22,364 bases of DNA, from the NCBI GenBank assembly GCA_024464195.1, contig JANHAK010000004.1, positions 1 through 22,364 of the forward strand. The letters are read 5' to 3'. The position numbers and the translations under genes were made by a program. Positions 6,548 to 13,755 of this stretch are shown in pieces (the stretch's first letter is position 1; each line of letters starts with the position of its first letter). Origin of the DNA: Methanomassiliicoccales archaeon (lineage in GTDB: Archaea > Thermoplasmatota > Thermoplasmata > Methanomassiliicoccales > JACIVX01). The notes below the pieces were generated by a model. The model did no database searches. It was not told the origin of the DNA and saw only the letters and a program-made list of their open reading frames with translations.

Positions 6548-7540
6548 TTATTCCCCTTCCCAATCTGTGTTCATGTACCTGTCAATATCAACACTTGTGC
6601 CCATGAGATCCTGTGTTTCGAGAAATGCTTTCCACCTATCCACGCATGAACAGCACAAATTATCAAATTCCCTCTTGTCCTGCGAAAACGCAAAGCGCTC
6701 AATGGATCTGAGCACCTCGCTATCGCATCGAAAACAATTATGCGCTCCGCGCATTGACCCGCCACCTGTGGGTGAAGAAAAAACTCGTGATTCCTTTTCG
6801 ACCTTAGCTTTTGATAAGACTTCAACAAGTGACCACAACCACGGAGGTCTATAATCACCTCTTTTCCACAAAAACTCAACTACAGTCCCCTTTTGAACGT
6901 TAACGGGGTTGATTGAAATGCTCTCAGAAAATCGTGACGCAAATGAAATCGACCTCAGACAATCTTCGATTGCGTCTTTCTCCGTTAAAAATGGAGGTTT
7001 CAGAAGAAGGTAAGTGCGGAGAGGAATTCCCTCGTGATTAAGGAGCTTTGCGGCTTTTTCGTACTCCCTAACGAAAAAACCCTTTCTGACACATTTCACC
7101 AGTGTTTTGTCTGAGGCGCTTTCGAGTCCAATCGCTAATTCCAGTTTGTCCCTTGACAAGTCACGGAGGTTATCCTCCGTCACAAACTCGGGTCTTGTCT
7201 CAATCAAAATCCTTTTCGCTCCATGAAATACTTCAAAGATTTCAGTTCTAGCCTCTCGCGGGATCTCCCGCGTATCGAGGAAGCTTCCCGATGTGTATAT
7301 CTTCGCAAATTCTTCATTCGAATAGGCTTCTCTAACCCGATTGAGCTGTTCTCGAATCTCCGCAAGTCCAACAGAAGAATCACTTTCCGCGTTATATCCG
7401 CACATGAGGCATCCTTCTTTTCTTGCCCACCAGCAACCTGATGTTCTGAAAATAACAACGAATGCTCGAACTCTTTTTCCATCAATAATATCCCATTCTT
7501 TCCAAATTGAAACAGGTGTTCTTGATCGATTTTGAGTCAT
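6548..7540 (-). CDS. raSEA: Archaeosine synthase radical SAM subunit RaSEA
   Basis: Radical SAM enzyme that works with ArcS (a TgtA2-family protein) to convert the lysine-adduct intermediate at tRNA position 15 into archaeosine (G+15). The cluster motif is C36-x7-C44-x2-C47 within FRTSGCWWARKEGCLMCGY, the spacing typical of this Elp3-related family. YTSGSFLD, LIETRPEFVT and LAIGLESASDKTL follow in the usual radical SAM barrel order, and a C-terminal Cys pair set (CFRC, CCSC) may bind zinc. The 330 aa are full length. Start ATG 7540 follows a TATA-like box by about 35 nt and lacks a strong binding site. ArcS itself is not in this window. Confidence 0.9.
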   Translation of the reverse strand: MTQNRSRTPVSIWKEWDIIDGKRVRAFVVIFRTSGCWWARKEGCLMCGYNAESDSSVGLAEIREQLNRVREAYSNEEFAKIYTSGSFLDTREIPREARTEIFEVFHGAKRILIETRPEFVTEDNLRDLSRDKLELAIGLESASDKTLVKCVRKGFFVREYEKAAKLLNHEGIPLRTYLLLKPPFLTEKDAIEDCLRSISFASRFSESISINPVNVQKGTVVEFLWKRGDYRPPWLWSLVEVLSKAKVEKESRVFSSPTGGGSMRGAHNCFRCDSEVLRSIERFAFSQDKREFDNLCCSCVDRWKAFLETQDLMGTSVDIDRYMNTDWEGE

Positions 7541-7570
7541 TTCTTATGCCGAGTGTATTCATATCGCCCC

Positions 7571-7580
7571 CCTAAATAAG
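7571..7580 (-). promoter_or_regulatory. Possible TATA box of raSEA
   Basis: CTTATTTAGG on the minus strand, centred about 35 nt before the raSEA ATG, predicting a leader near 10 nt. Modest match only. Confidence 0.4.
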
Positions 7581-7801
7581 ACTTTTTCATGTGCATTCAA
7601 CAATTTTCAAGTTACACAAATCCAGATGATAGATCGGAATATCAAAAGAATTGAAAAGAGCCAAAAACCAGAGTGATAAGGAATCTAAAGAAAAAAAGTC
7701 TGCCGATAATCGTTCCTTCGAAGTGAAATGAAAAATCTTGAAACAGCCGAGAATTTCACAGAAAGGCTTTTTGCAACCCTATTGAAATGCAAATTTTTCT
7801 G

Positions 7802-7817
7802 ATTTTTTCGAAAAAAT
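7802..7817. promoter_or_regulatory. 16-bp palindrome upstream of the flavoprotein, candidate operator
   Basis: ATTTTTTCGAAAAAAT is a perfect palindrome ending 19 bp before the TATA-like box. It is flanked by near-identical direct repeats AATGCAAATTT (7786-7796) and AATGCAGATTT (7821-7831). The position just upstream of the TATA box suits an activator or repressor site. Confidence 0.45.
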
Positions 7818-7833
7818 TTCAATGCAGATTTGG

Positions 7834-7844
7834 AAATATATTAA
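7834..7844 (+). promoter_or_regulatory. TATA box of the flavoprotein/SAMP operon
   Basis: AAATATATTAA centred near 7839. Initiation about 26 nt downstream would fall near 7865, leaving a leader of roughly 19 nt that contains the AGAGGG binding site at 7869-7874. Confidence 0.65.
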
Positions 7845-7883
7845 TAGAATTGCTGTAATCTCCCCGCAAGAGGGTTGGTTCCA

Positions 7884-9233
7884 ATGGGTAGGAGGATCAT
7901 TGTAATAGGTAGTGGCGCTGCGGGAATGACCGCCGCTTCAACTGCAAGAGAGCACAACAAAGATGCCGAGATAAGCGTTTTTACAGAAGATGAATACATC
8001 GCCTATTCTCCCTGCGCGATTCCGTTTGTTTTGGAAGGGAAAATCAAGGACTTTGAGTCAATTGTTATGCATACGCCGGAGTTCTACAAGAAGGAAAGAA
8101 ACATCATTGTGCATACAAAAACGAAAGTCACCGGAGTCAATCTTGAAAAGAAAGTGCTCACCACTTCAGATGGGAAGGAATATGCCTTTGATGCTCTAAT
8201 TGTCGCTACCGGAGGGACGGTATTCATCCCACCCGTTGAAGGCATTAATTTGCCTGGTGTGTTTACTGTCAGGAACATCGCAGATGGTAAGGCGATTCAG
8301 AAGGCGATGAAAAATGCAAAGTCGGTCGTTGTCGCAGGAGCGGGTGTCATCGGCTTGGAAATGGCCATCGCTCTCAAACATGCTGGGCTTGACGTCACCG
8401 TCATTGAAATGTTCCCTCAGGTGATCCCGAGAATTTTCGATGCGGACATGGCAAAGCTCGTTCAGGACTATTGCGAGCAACAGGGCATTAAATTTGTACT
8501 CAACACTCCCATTGGCGGGATCAAAGGAAATGGTAAGGTTGAAAAGGTTGTTGCGGGGGATAAAGAGTATCCATGCGACTTCGTGATAATGGCAACTGGC
8601 GTGAGGGCGAATCTTGAAATCCCGAACATGATGGGACTAGATATCGGTCCACTCGGTGCTGTGAGAGTAAGCCCAACATTGCAACCTTACAAGAAGGGGC
8701 GACTCGTTAAAGATGTTTACCTTGCCGGCGATGTAATCATGGTCGAAAGCGCTGTTGTGCCCGGACCAACGATGAGCCAGTTAGGTTCCAGTGCAGTAAG
8801 ACAGGGGCGTGTTGCTGGTATTAATGCAGCTGGAGGATATGCCTTCTACCCTGGAGTTCTGAGCGCATTCATCAGTAAGATTGGTGATCTGGAAGCTGGC
8901 GGAACGGGATTGTCGAAAGGACTCGCAGAATATTATGGCCTCAACGTCGTCGAGGGCAAAGCAACTGGTCTTACTAGAGCTCGATATTATCCTGGTGGAA
9001 AGAAGCTCACAGTCAAGATTCTTGTCGACAGAGATACCCACAAGATAATCGGCTCGCAGATTGTTGGTGGAGAAGAGATCACGGGACGAGTCAACTGGCT
9101 AACGGCTGTTATCGTGAAGGGAACGACAGTTGAGGAGTTTGTCGCAGCCTTCGAGAATGCGTATTGCCCACCAACATCCATGGTCATGGATGTTGTTAAT
9201 CTAGCAGCTGAAGATGCGGCGAAAAAGCTATAA
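7884..9233 (+). CDS. CoA-disulfide reductase / NADH oxidase family flavoprotein
   Basis: Cytoplasmic FAD-dependent pyridine nucleotide-disulfide oxidoreductase, 449 aa. FAD Rossmann motif GSGAAG at residues 9-14; a single redox Cys at C44 in AYSPCAIPF, the place of the active Cys of CoA-disulfide reductases and H2O-forming NADH oxidases; NAD(P) motif GAGVIG at 152-157; LAGDV as the second FAD-contact motif near residue 285; and a C-terminal dimerisation domain ending with AYCPPTSMVMDVVNLAAEDA. Homologues reduce CoA disulfide, polysulfide/sulfur or O2 with NAD(P)H; sequence cannot choose among these. ATG 7884 is preferred over TTG 7875 because AGAGGG lies 9 nt upstream. It is followed after 29 nt by a SAMP-like gene, probably in one transcript. 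Confidence 0.9.
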   Translation: MGRRIIVIGSGAAGMTAASTAREHNKDAEISVFTEDEYIAYSPCAIPFVLEGKIKDFESIVMHTPEFYKKERNIIVHTKTKVTGVNLEKKVLTTSDGKEYAFDALIVATGGTVFIPPVEGINLPGVFTVRNIADGKAIQKAMKNAKSVVVAGAGVIGLEMAIALKHAGLDVTVIEMFPQVIPRIFDADMAKLVQDYCEQQGIKFVLNTPIGGIKGNGKVEKVVAGDKEYPCDFVIMATGVRANLEIPNMMGLDIGPLGAVRVSPTLQPYKKGRLVKDVYLAGDVIMVESAVVPGPTMSQLGSSAVRQGRVAGINAAGGYAFYPGVLSAFISKIGDLEAGGTGLSKGLAEYYGLNVVEGKATGLTRARYYPGGKKLTVKILVDRDTHKIIGSQIVGGEEITGRVNWLTAVIVKGTTVEEFVAAFENAYCPPTSMVMDVVNLAAEDAAKKL

Positions 9234-9262
9234 TCTTTAGGCAGATAAAAAAAGGGGAAGAC

Positions 9263-9547
9263 ATGGTAACGGTCATCTTCAAGACCTTCGGACACATCGC
9301 GTCTTCAATCGGAACAACTGAAGCTAAGATTGAAACGAACGGTAATACTGTTCAGGATTTCCTGGGCGCGCTCATCGAAAAATACGGAGACAGGATTTCG
9401 AAAATCCTTTTTCCTAAAGAATCGCAGATTTCAGACCTTATTTACATCCTTGTCAACGGACGGAATATCAGACACATCAACGGCCTTCAAACCGAAATTA
9501 GGAACGGGGACGTGATCTCTGTCTTTCCTGTGACTGCGGGCGGATGA
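9263..9547 (+). CDS. MoaD/ThiS-like small archaeal modifier protein (SAMP)
   Basis: 94-aa beta-grasp protein of the MoaD/ThiS/ubiquitin-like superfamily. Features: N-terminal strand VTVIFKTFGHIA, helix TVQDFLGALIEKYG, the conserved LVNGRNI turn, then IRNGDVISVFPVTAGG. The C terminus is the exposed Gly-Gly that E1-like enzymes (UbaA/MoeB type) adenylate, so it may donate sulfur for molybdopterin or tRNA thiolation, be conjugated to proteins, or both. There is no Cys. GGGGA precedes the ATG. It is transcribed behind the flavoprotein. It could be a plain MoaD; no other cofactor-synthesis gene is adjacent to support that. Confidence 0.88.
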   Translation: MVTVIFKTFGHIASSIGTTEAKIETNGNTVQDFLGALIEKYGDRISKILFPKESQISDLIYILVNGRNIRHINGLQTEIRNGDVISVFPVTAGG

Positions 9548-9568
9548 TTTGAATCTCACCACCCGCCG

Positions 9569-9593
9569 TTATACTTTTCTTAATTCTTTTTTT
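9569..9593 (+). terminator. T-rich transcription stop after the SAMP gene
   Basis: TTATACTTTTCTTAATTC followed by a run of seven or more T, 21 nt after the stop codon. Archaeal RNA polymerase terminates at such oligo-T stretches without needing a hairpin. Confidence 0.55.
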
Positions 9594-9713
9594 AAAATTC
9601 CACTTGAAGTACCAATAAAATGTATTGCCTTAGAAAATTTGATTTACCAAAAGAGAATAGAATTACTAAGCACAAATGTTTTTTAGGATGAGTGAGTTCT
9701 CGCATTGAACCCT

Positions 9714-10763
9714 ATGGATGCACGAACCCGTTATGAAATCCTGTCAAGAAATACCGAGGAAATTGTAACAGAAGAAGAACTAAGAAATTTACTTGAAACA
9801 GAGACATCTCCGCATGCGTATATCGGATTCGAACCGTCGGGACTCGTGCATCTCGGCTGGATGATTTGCGCAAATAAGATTATCGATTTCATTAATACAG
9901 GATTCAAATTCACGATCTTTTTCGCAGATTGGCATGCCTTCATCAATGATAAATTGACAGGGGACGTTGAGAAAATAAGAGCTTGCGCTCGCTACATGGA
10001 GGATTGCTTCGAGGCTCTCGGTATTGAGAAGAGCAAGGTCAAATTCCGTTTAGCATCAGAACTTATGTCAGGTATCTCGTATTGGGAAAAGGTCATCAGG
10101 ATTGGAAAGGTATCAACGCTCACGAGAATTAAGAGGGCAATGACGATCATGGGCAGACAGGAGGAGGAAGCTGATCTAGATTCATCAAAAGTGATGTACC
10201 CATTGATGCAAGCAGCCGATATTTTTGAACTCGATGTCGACGTTGCCTATGCTGGCATAGATCAGCGGCGGGCTCACATGCTCGCGCGTGAAGCTGCTGA
10301 AAGACTAAGATGGAAAAAGCCAATCGCGCTTCACACGCCGCTCTTGCCGAGTCTTCGTGGTGGAAATAGGATGGATCCAATCGCATCAAAGATGTCGAAA
10401 AGTGATCCAGACAGTGGCATTCTCATCCATGATTCTCCCGAGGACATTAAGAGAAAAATCGCAAAGGCATTTTGCCCGCAAGATGTTGAGGGGAATCCGA
10501 TCCTCCTCCTTTATAAGTATGTAATTTTTAATAAGATGAGGGAAGTCAAAATCGAGAGACCAAGCAAATATGGCGGCCCTATTTGTTTTTCTAGCTATGA
10601 TGAACTCGAAAAGGCTTACGCCACCTCGCATATTCATCCAATGGATCTGAAGAATGGAGCAGGCGAAGCTCTCATCGAAATCCTACGACCAGTAAGAGAT
10701 TACTTTGAGAGGAAACCAGAAAGACTAGAAGCGATGCAGAAGATCATTGCCGAGATGCGTTAA
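9714..10763 (+). CDS. tyrS: Tyrosyl-tRNA synthetase
   Basis: Class I aminoacyl-tRNA synthetase charging tRNA-Tyr, archaeal/eukaryotic type, 349 aa. The HIGH-type motif is HLGW at residues 46-49 within AYIGFEPSGLVHLGW; the KMSKS motif is intact at 226-230. GIDQRRAHMLARE matches the region that recognises tyrosine, and FEPSG/HPMDLKNGAGE match archaeal TyrRS. ATG 9714 gives an N terminus resembling known archaeal enzymes (MDxR...RNTEEI); a TTG at 9705 adds three residues and is the alternative. No strong binding site or TATA box is evident for either. The 3' end overlaps the convergent DHH gene by 20 bp. Confidence 0.95.
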   Translation: MDARTRYEILSRNTEEIVTEEELRNLLETETSPHAYIGFEPSGLVHLGWMICANKIIDFINTGFKFTIFFADWHAFINDKLTGDVEKIRACARYMEDCFEALGIEKSKVKFRLASELMSGISYWEKVIRIGKVSTLTRIKRAMTIMGRQEEEADLDSSKVMYPLMQAADIFELDVDVAYAGIDQRRAHMLAREAAERLRWKKPIALHTPLLPSLRGGNRMDPIASKMSKSDPDSGILIHDSPEDIKRKIAKAFCPQDVEGNPILLLYKYVIFNKMREVKIERPSKYGGPICFSSYDELEKAYATSHIHPMDLKNGAGEALIEILRPVRDYFERKPERLEAMQKIIAEMR

Positions 10764-11736
10764 TTTGAGTTTCCCGCTCACCGGTTGCCGGGCGTTCGAG
10801 CTTTCTCAAAAAGTCAATAGCACGCTGCATACAAATATTAAGAATCGCCTCGATATCACCAACGCCCATTAGACCTGCGGCACCTCCATGTCCTCCGCCG
10901 TCATTCGAAGTCTCAGTCCCGATGTCCTCAAGCATCTTTCCCAAGTGCAGTCCTTTTCTAACAATTTCAGGCCTTGCCCTTGCGCTGACCCTGAAAGACT
11001 CATTTCTCTGCGATCCAACAAATGCCACATCAGCCCCCAGCATAATCAACGACTTGCAGACCGAACTCTCGAACGCGCTGCCGTGGGAGATCACAACAAT
11101 ATACCCATTTGTTCTTTCAAACCTCAAACGCTGAGCACCCTTGAGCTGTGAGATTTTTTCAGATATATCAGGCTCAATATCAATGAAACTCATAATCTCG
11201 TCCATATTGATTTTCGCCCTTTCCATGATCTCCGCAAAATCCCTGAGCAAAGACGGTGTCGCGAACGCAAAGTGTCCACTGTCAGTTAACATTCCTGCCA
11301 GGAGTGCCAGACCAACATCACGAGTGATCTCGATTTCCGCGCTTTTGAGGATTTCAAAAACAATTTCTGCGCAACTCCTTTTCGAATCGTCACAGTAATA
11401 AAGGCAACCGGACCATCGATCGGAGAACGCGTGATGGTCGATTACGATACATTTTTCGGGGTATGGGATCGATATGTCCAATTGGTCAGGGGAAGAAGTA
11501 TCGACGACAACAAACGTATCATAATCAGAAAAATCGATCGTTTCAAACACATTGATATCCAGCTTCTCTGCGATAATTTTTGATACCCGATCGAGTCCAC
11601 CAGGCGCTGCGATGATCACGTCGGGAAAACTTCGACTGATTGCAAAAGCACAGCCGAGGGCGTCAGGATCCGCGTTGCCATGAAGGAAGACAACTTTCTT
11701 TCCTATCTGAAGTCTCTGTACGATTGCGCTTAGCAT
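10744..11736 (-). CDS. DHH-family phosphoesterase (RecJ/NrnA-like)
   Basis: 330-aa metal-dependent phosphoesterase. Motif I HGNADPDALG (H19, D23, D25), motif II FVVVDTSS (D79), motif III DHH at 100-102, motif IV LTDSGHF (D152), and the DHHA1-type C-terminal GGGHGGAAG around residue 280-288. All metal ligands expected of the family are present. Members act on single-strand DNA/RNA ends, oligoribonucleotides or cyclic dinucleotides; the substrate here cannot be told. The frame extends to TTG 11760, but a TATA-like box covers 11761-11768, so the ATG at 11736, near the predicted initiation point, is more likely and would be leaderless. Tail-to-tail overlap with tyrS. Confidence 0.9.
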   Translation of the reverse strand: MLSAIVQRLQIGKKVVFLHGNADPDALGCAFAISRSFPDVIIAAPGGLDRVSKIIAEKLDINVFETIDFSDYDTFVVVDTSSPDQLDISIPYPEKCIVIDHHAFSDRWSGCLYYCDDSKRSCAEIVFEILKSAEIEITRDVGLALLAGMLTDSGHFAFATPSLLRDFAEIMERAKINMDEIMSFIDIEPDISEKISQLKGAQRLRFERTNGYIVVISHGSAFESSVCKSLIMLGADVAFVGSQRNESFRVSARARPEIVRKGLHLGKMLEDIGTETSNDGGGHGGAAGLMGVGDIEAILNICMQRAIDFLRKLERPATGERETQINASRQ

Positions 11737-11760
11737 CCAAAATTCGATGAATGTCGACAA

Positions 11761-11768
11761 AATATAAG
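11761..11768 (-). promoter_or_regulatory. TATA box of the DHH phosphoesterase gene
   Basis: CTTATATT on the minus strand, centre about 29 nt before the ATG at 11736, so the transcript would begin at or within a few bases of the start codon. Confidence 0.6.
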
Positions 11769-11862
11769 CACCTTTCGAGGTCAGGGATTAATCAAGATCG
11801 GCCAGATGAGGGATAACACCTCTGATCGTTTTCTACGAAATGCCTCCCAGTGCTCGCACAAA

Positions 11863-11876
11863 ACAATTGCAATTGT
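11863..11876. repeat. 14-bp perfect palindrome ACAATTGCAATTGT
   Basis: Lies in the 215-bp gap between the DHH gene promoter and the 3' end of the prefoldin gene. It could be a regulator site upstream of the DHH promoter, though palindromes of this kind arise easily in AT-rich DNA. Confidence 0.4.
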
Positions 11877-11891
11877 AAATTCATAATGAAT

Positions 11892-11920
11892 GAAAAAAAT
11901 AAAATCGATAAATGAAAAAG
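11892..11920 (-). terminator. T-rich stop after the prefoldin gene
   Basis: On the minus strand this stretch reads as several T-runs (CTTTTTCATTTATCGATTTT, then ATTTTTTT), about 30-60 nt after the pfdB stop. It fits an archaeal oligo-T terminator for the long exosome/proteasome transcript. Confidence 0.5.
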
Positions 11921-11951
11921 AATTGCGTGATATTGATCATCGAATAAACTA

Positions 11952-12314
11952 TTATCCAGCCGTTTCCTGCTTCGCACCGAGGGCTTTGGAGATCTGATCT
12001 TGCAACGTTTGATAACGTTCTCGTAATGTTTTTTCTTGACGATCGAGGGTCTTAACCCTGATCTCCAATGTTTCTTTATCTTCCTGAATCTCCTTTACGA
12101 CACTTTCCTTATCTTTTGCCTTGATCAATAATGAACCGACGCTCTTGTAGATTGGGATATCATCCGTCGCTTTGCCAAGCTCTTCGAGCGTTCGTTCAAT
12201 TTCCCTCAGTTGCGCCTCCATCTGAAATTTCTGTGTGAGAACCGCCTGGAGCTGTTGTTGCAGTTGCTGGAACTGTGCAATTTGATTTTGGAGTTTTGGA
12301 CTCAATTCATCCAT
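11952..12314 (-). CDS. pfdB: Prefoldin subunit beta
   Basis: 120-aa beta subunit of the hexameric prefoldin chaperone, which holds unfolded proteins for the thermosome. Two long coiled-coil helices (IAQFQQLQQQLQAVLTQKFQ; KETLEIRVKTLDRQEKTLRE) flank a beta hairpin with DDIPIYKSVGSLLIKA, the pattern of prefoldin beta. ATG 12314 overlaps the end of pcc1 (stop TGA at 12307-12309) and follows AGGTGAG; a GTG at 12323 would overlap its own binding site. Last gene of the exosome/proteasome string. Confidence 0.95.
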   Translation of the reverse strand: MDELSPKLQNQIAQFQQLQQQLQAVLTQKFQMEAQLREIERTLEELGKATDDIPIYKSVGSLLIKAKDKESVVKEIQEDKETLEIRVKTLDRQEKTLRERYQTLQDQISKALGAKQETAG

Positions 12315-12549
12315 ATGACTCACCTATCGTCGTTGAAATATCTTCTGCCAATTTCATCCACCTAAGATAGGAATTGAGGGCCGCTCTTAAAGCAGAAAGA
12401 TCAGTTGCCTGAATATCAAGGACGAGTTCATTTCGATCGAAATGAGATTGAACCCTCGTCCTCGGTATCTCTCTTCCAATTTCAGGAGAGATCGCACCGT
12501 ATACAACATCTGCTCTCGGTGAAAGAAGTCTCAATGTGGCCTTGTGCAT
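12307..12549 (-). CDS. pcc1: KEOPS complex subunit Pcc1
   Basis: 80-aa dimerising subunit of KEOPS, the complex that makes the universal t6A modification at tRNA position 37. It shows the Pcc1/CTAG pattern: an N-terminal strand, the central RVQSHFDRNELVLDIQATDL and a C-terminal helix LRAALNSYLRWMKLAEDI. Length fits archaeal Pcc1. GGAG lies 6 nt upstream of the ATG. It starts 13 nt after rpoP and overlaps prefoldin beta by 8 nt; this neighbourhood is where archaeal Pcc1 is often found. Confidence 0.9.
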   Translation of the reverse strand: MHKATLRLLSPRADVVYGAISPEIGREIPRTRVQSHFDRNELVLDIQATDLSALRAALNSYLRWMKLAEDISTTIGESYG

Positions 12550-12562
12550 TGCGACTCCGATC

Positions 12563-12697
12563 CTACCTTGCTTTGATTACTTTCTTCACGTTTGGCCTTT
12601 CCTTATAGAAGATCTTGGAACCGCATGCCTCACACTGGATACCCACGGTATTGACGTTAGAATGGATTGGTTTGTTACATTTTCCACATTTATACAT
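12563..12697 (-). CDS. rpoP: RNA polymerase subunit Rpo12 (RpoP)
   Basis: 44-aa zinc-ribbon subunit of archaeal RNA polymerase, homologue of eukaryotic Rpb12. It starts MYKCGKCNK, with zinc ligands C4, C7, C22 and C25 (CEAC) and the conserved tail GSKIFYKERP...VKKVIKAR. Length is normal for the family. The strong binding site GGAGGTAAT overlaps the stop of eL43, and the ATG follows that stop after one base. Confidence 0.93.
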   Translation of the reverse strand: MYKCGKCNKPIHSNVNTVGIQCEACGSKIFYKERPNVKKVIKAR

Positions 12698-12698
12698 C

Positions 12699-12974
12699 TC
12701 AATTACCTCCTTTTGTGCTCTCCTTCAGCGCTACCTCCTCTGACATGATCCTTCTTGTGACTGGCGAATAAGCGCCAGCAGCAAATTTCATTTCGCAATG
12801 ACGGCAGACCCATACACCAGAGGACATTCTTTTGACGCTGATGTGATGGCAATTTGGGCATTCGTACTTATTCTTCTGCAGTTTCTCGATATCTCTGATC
12901 AGCTTCCTAACGCGAACACCATACCTTGCGCCGAATCTTCCAGCTGTTCCTACCTTCTCAGTACCCCTCGACAT
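12699..12974 (-). CDS. rpl37ae: Large ribosomal subunit protein eL43 (L37Ae)
   Basis: 91-aa zinc-binding 50S protein found only in archaea and eukaryotes. The N terminus SRGTEKVGTAGRFGARYG is the family hallmark; the zinc ribbon uses C39, C42, C57 and C60 (CPNC...CRHC). Longer starts (GTG 12983, ATG 12980) exist, but ATG 12974 matches homologues and has GGTGAT at good spacing. It overlaps or abuts the Rrp42 stop. Confidence 0.95.
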   Translation of the reverse strand: MSRGTEKVGTAGRFGARYGVRVRKLIRDIEKLQKNKYECPNCHHISVKRMSSGVWVCRHCEMKFAAGAYSPVTRRIMSEEVALKESTKGGN

Positions 12975-12979
12975 TTGCA

Positions 12980-13753
12980 TCACCCAACCAATTTCCTTAA
13001 TTCCTTACCGAGCCGTTGAGAGGTCTCGATAATTTTCTTGATTTGATCGACCGTGAGTGACCCTTTCAATCCTTTTTGCATCGCTCTGATGTCGCCGTTC
13101 TCATCCGTCGTCACAGTGAGACGCGCGGCAGCGACCTTCTCTTCATCGAGAGTCGGATCAACCAATATAGAATTTTCTATTTGAACCGCGGTCACCGACA
13201 TGGGAAGGCACCTGATTGGTAATTTAAAGTCCTCTCCCTTCCCGTAGCGTGAAGCCGGTACAATTGTTGACTTGAGCGCAGCAACCGCACCCAAAAAAGA
13301 AGCGTCAAAAAGATTACCATCGTAGTCTAACACATAAATGTCAACAAAACAAATCCAAACCTCTTCGTTCGGCACAATACACAGCGCATCGAGATCGATC
13401 ATCTCGCTTTCGCGGATTCCTCTATCGACAACACGTGCAAGTTCAATTGCATTCTCATCTGGAGGACCGGGCTCGAAAGTCGGTGAAGCTAATGGAATGA
13501 GTTCCGCATTCGTCGCAAGGACCCCTTTGTCGGGCGTATCAGGGAAAGGAATACCCGTTTCCATTTTCACACCGACGAGCACATCAGTATTCCCTAGCTT
13601 GACTCTCGCCGAACCTTCCGCAGTCTCGGTGAAATTCGTCTGAATTGTGATCTCCCTGAATTCATCCCAGTTTCGGCCGTCAACCCTCTTTCCTCGCGCG
13701 AGGAGCCTGTGAATATGATCCTTCTTAATCTCTGACATTACTGAGCGTGCCAT
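12980..13753 (-). CDS. rrp42: Exosome subunit Rrp42 (non-catalytic RNase PH-like)
   Basis: 257-aa partner of Rrp41 in the hexameric ring of the archaeal exosome, which degrades RNA from the 3' end with phosphate. RNase PH fold: GKRVDGRNWDEFREITIQTN at the N terminus, LGNTDVLVGVKME, the region with DALCIVPNEEVWICFVDIYV, and KLPIRCLPMSVTAVQIENSI. Rrp42 itself lacks the catalytic site but helps bind RNA. ATG 13753 is preferred because GGAGG is 7 nt away; ATG 13759 is too close to it. Confidence 0.95.
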   Translation of the reverse strand: MARSVMSEIKKDHIHRLLARGKRVDGRNWDEFREITIQTNFTETAEGSARVKLGNTDVLVGVKMETGIPFPDTPDKGVLATNAELIPLASPTFEPGPPDENAIELARVVDRGIRESEMIDLDALCIVPNEEVWICFVDIYVLDYDGNLFDASFLGAVAALKSTIVPASRYGKGEDFKLPIRCLPMSVTAVQIENSILVDPTLDEEKVAAARLTVTTDENGDIRAMQKGLKGSLTVDQIKKIIETSQRLGKELRKLVG

Positions 13754-13755
13754 TC

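Larger units (their letters stand above)
7541..7883. other. Divergent intergenic region raSEA / flavoprotein
   Basis: About 340 bp without a recognisable gene on either strand. It is AT-rich and holds promoter elements for both divergent genes, a 16-bp palindrome at 7802-7817 and flanking direct repeats. No tRNA-like fold or credible small ORF was seen. Confidence 0.6.

Noticed and set aside
7560..7562. Upstream ATG as an alternative start of raSEA.
   Set aside because: Out of frame with the RaSEA protein.
9689..9709. Tiny ATG-to-TGA frame (MSEFSH) just before tyrS.
   Set aside because: Only six codons; no independent evidence of translation.
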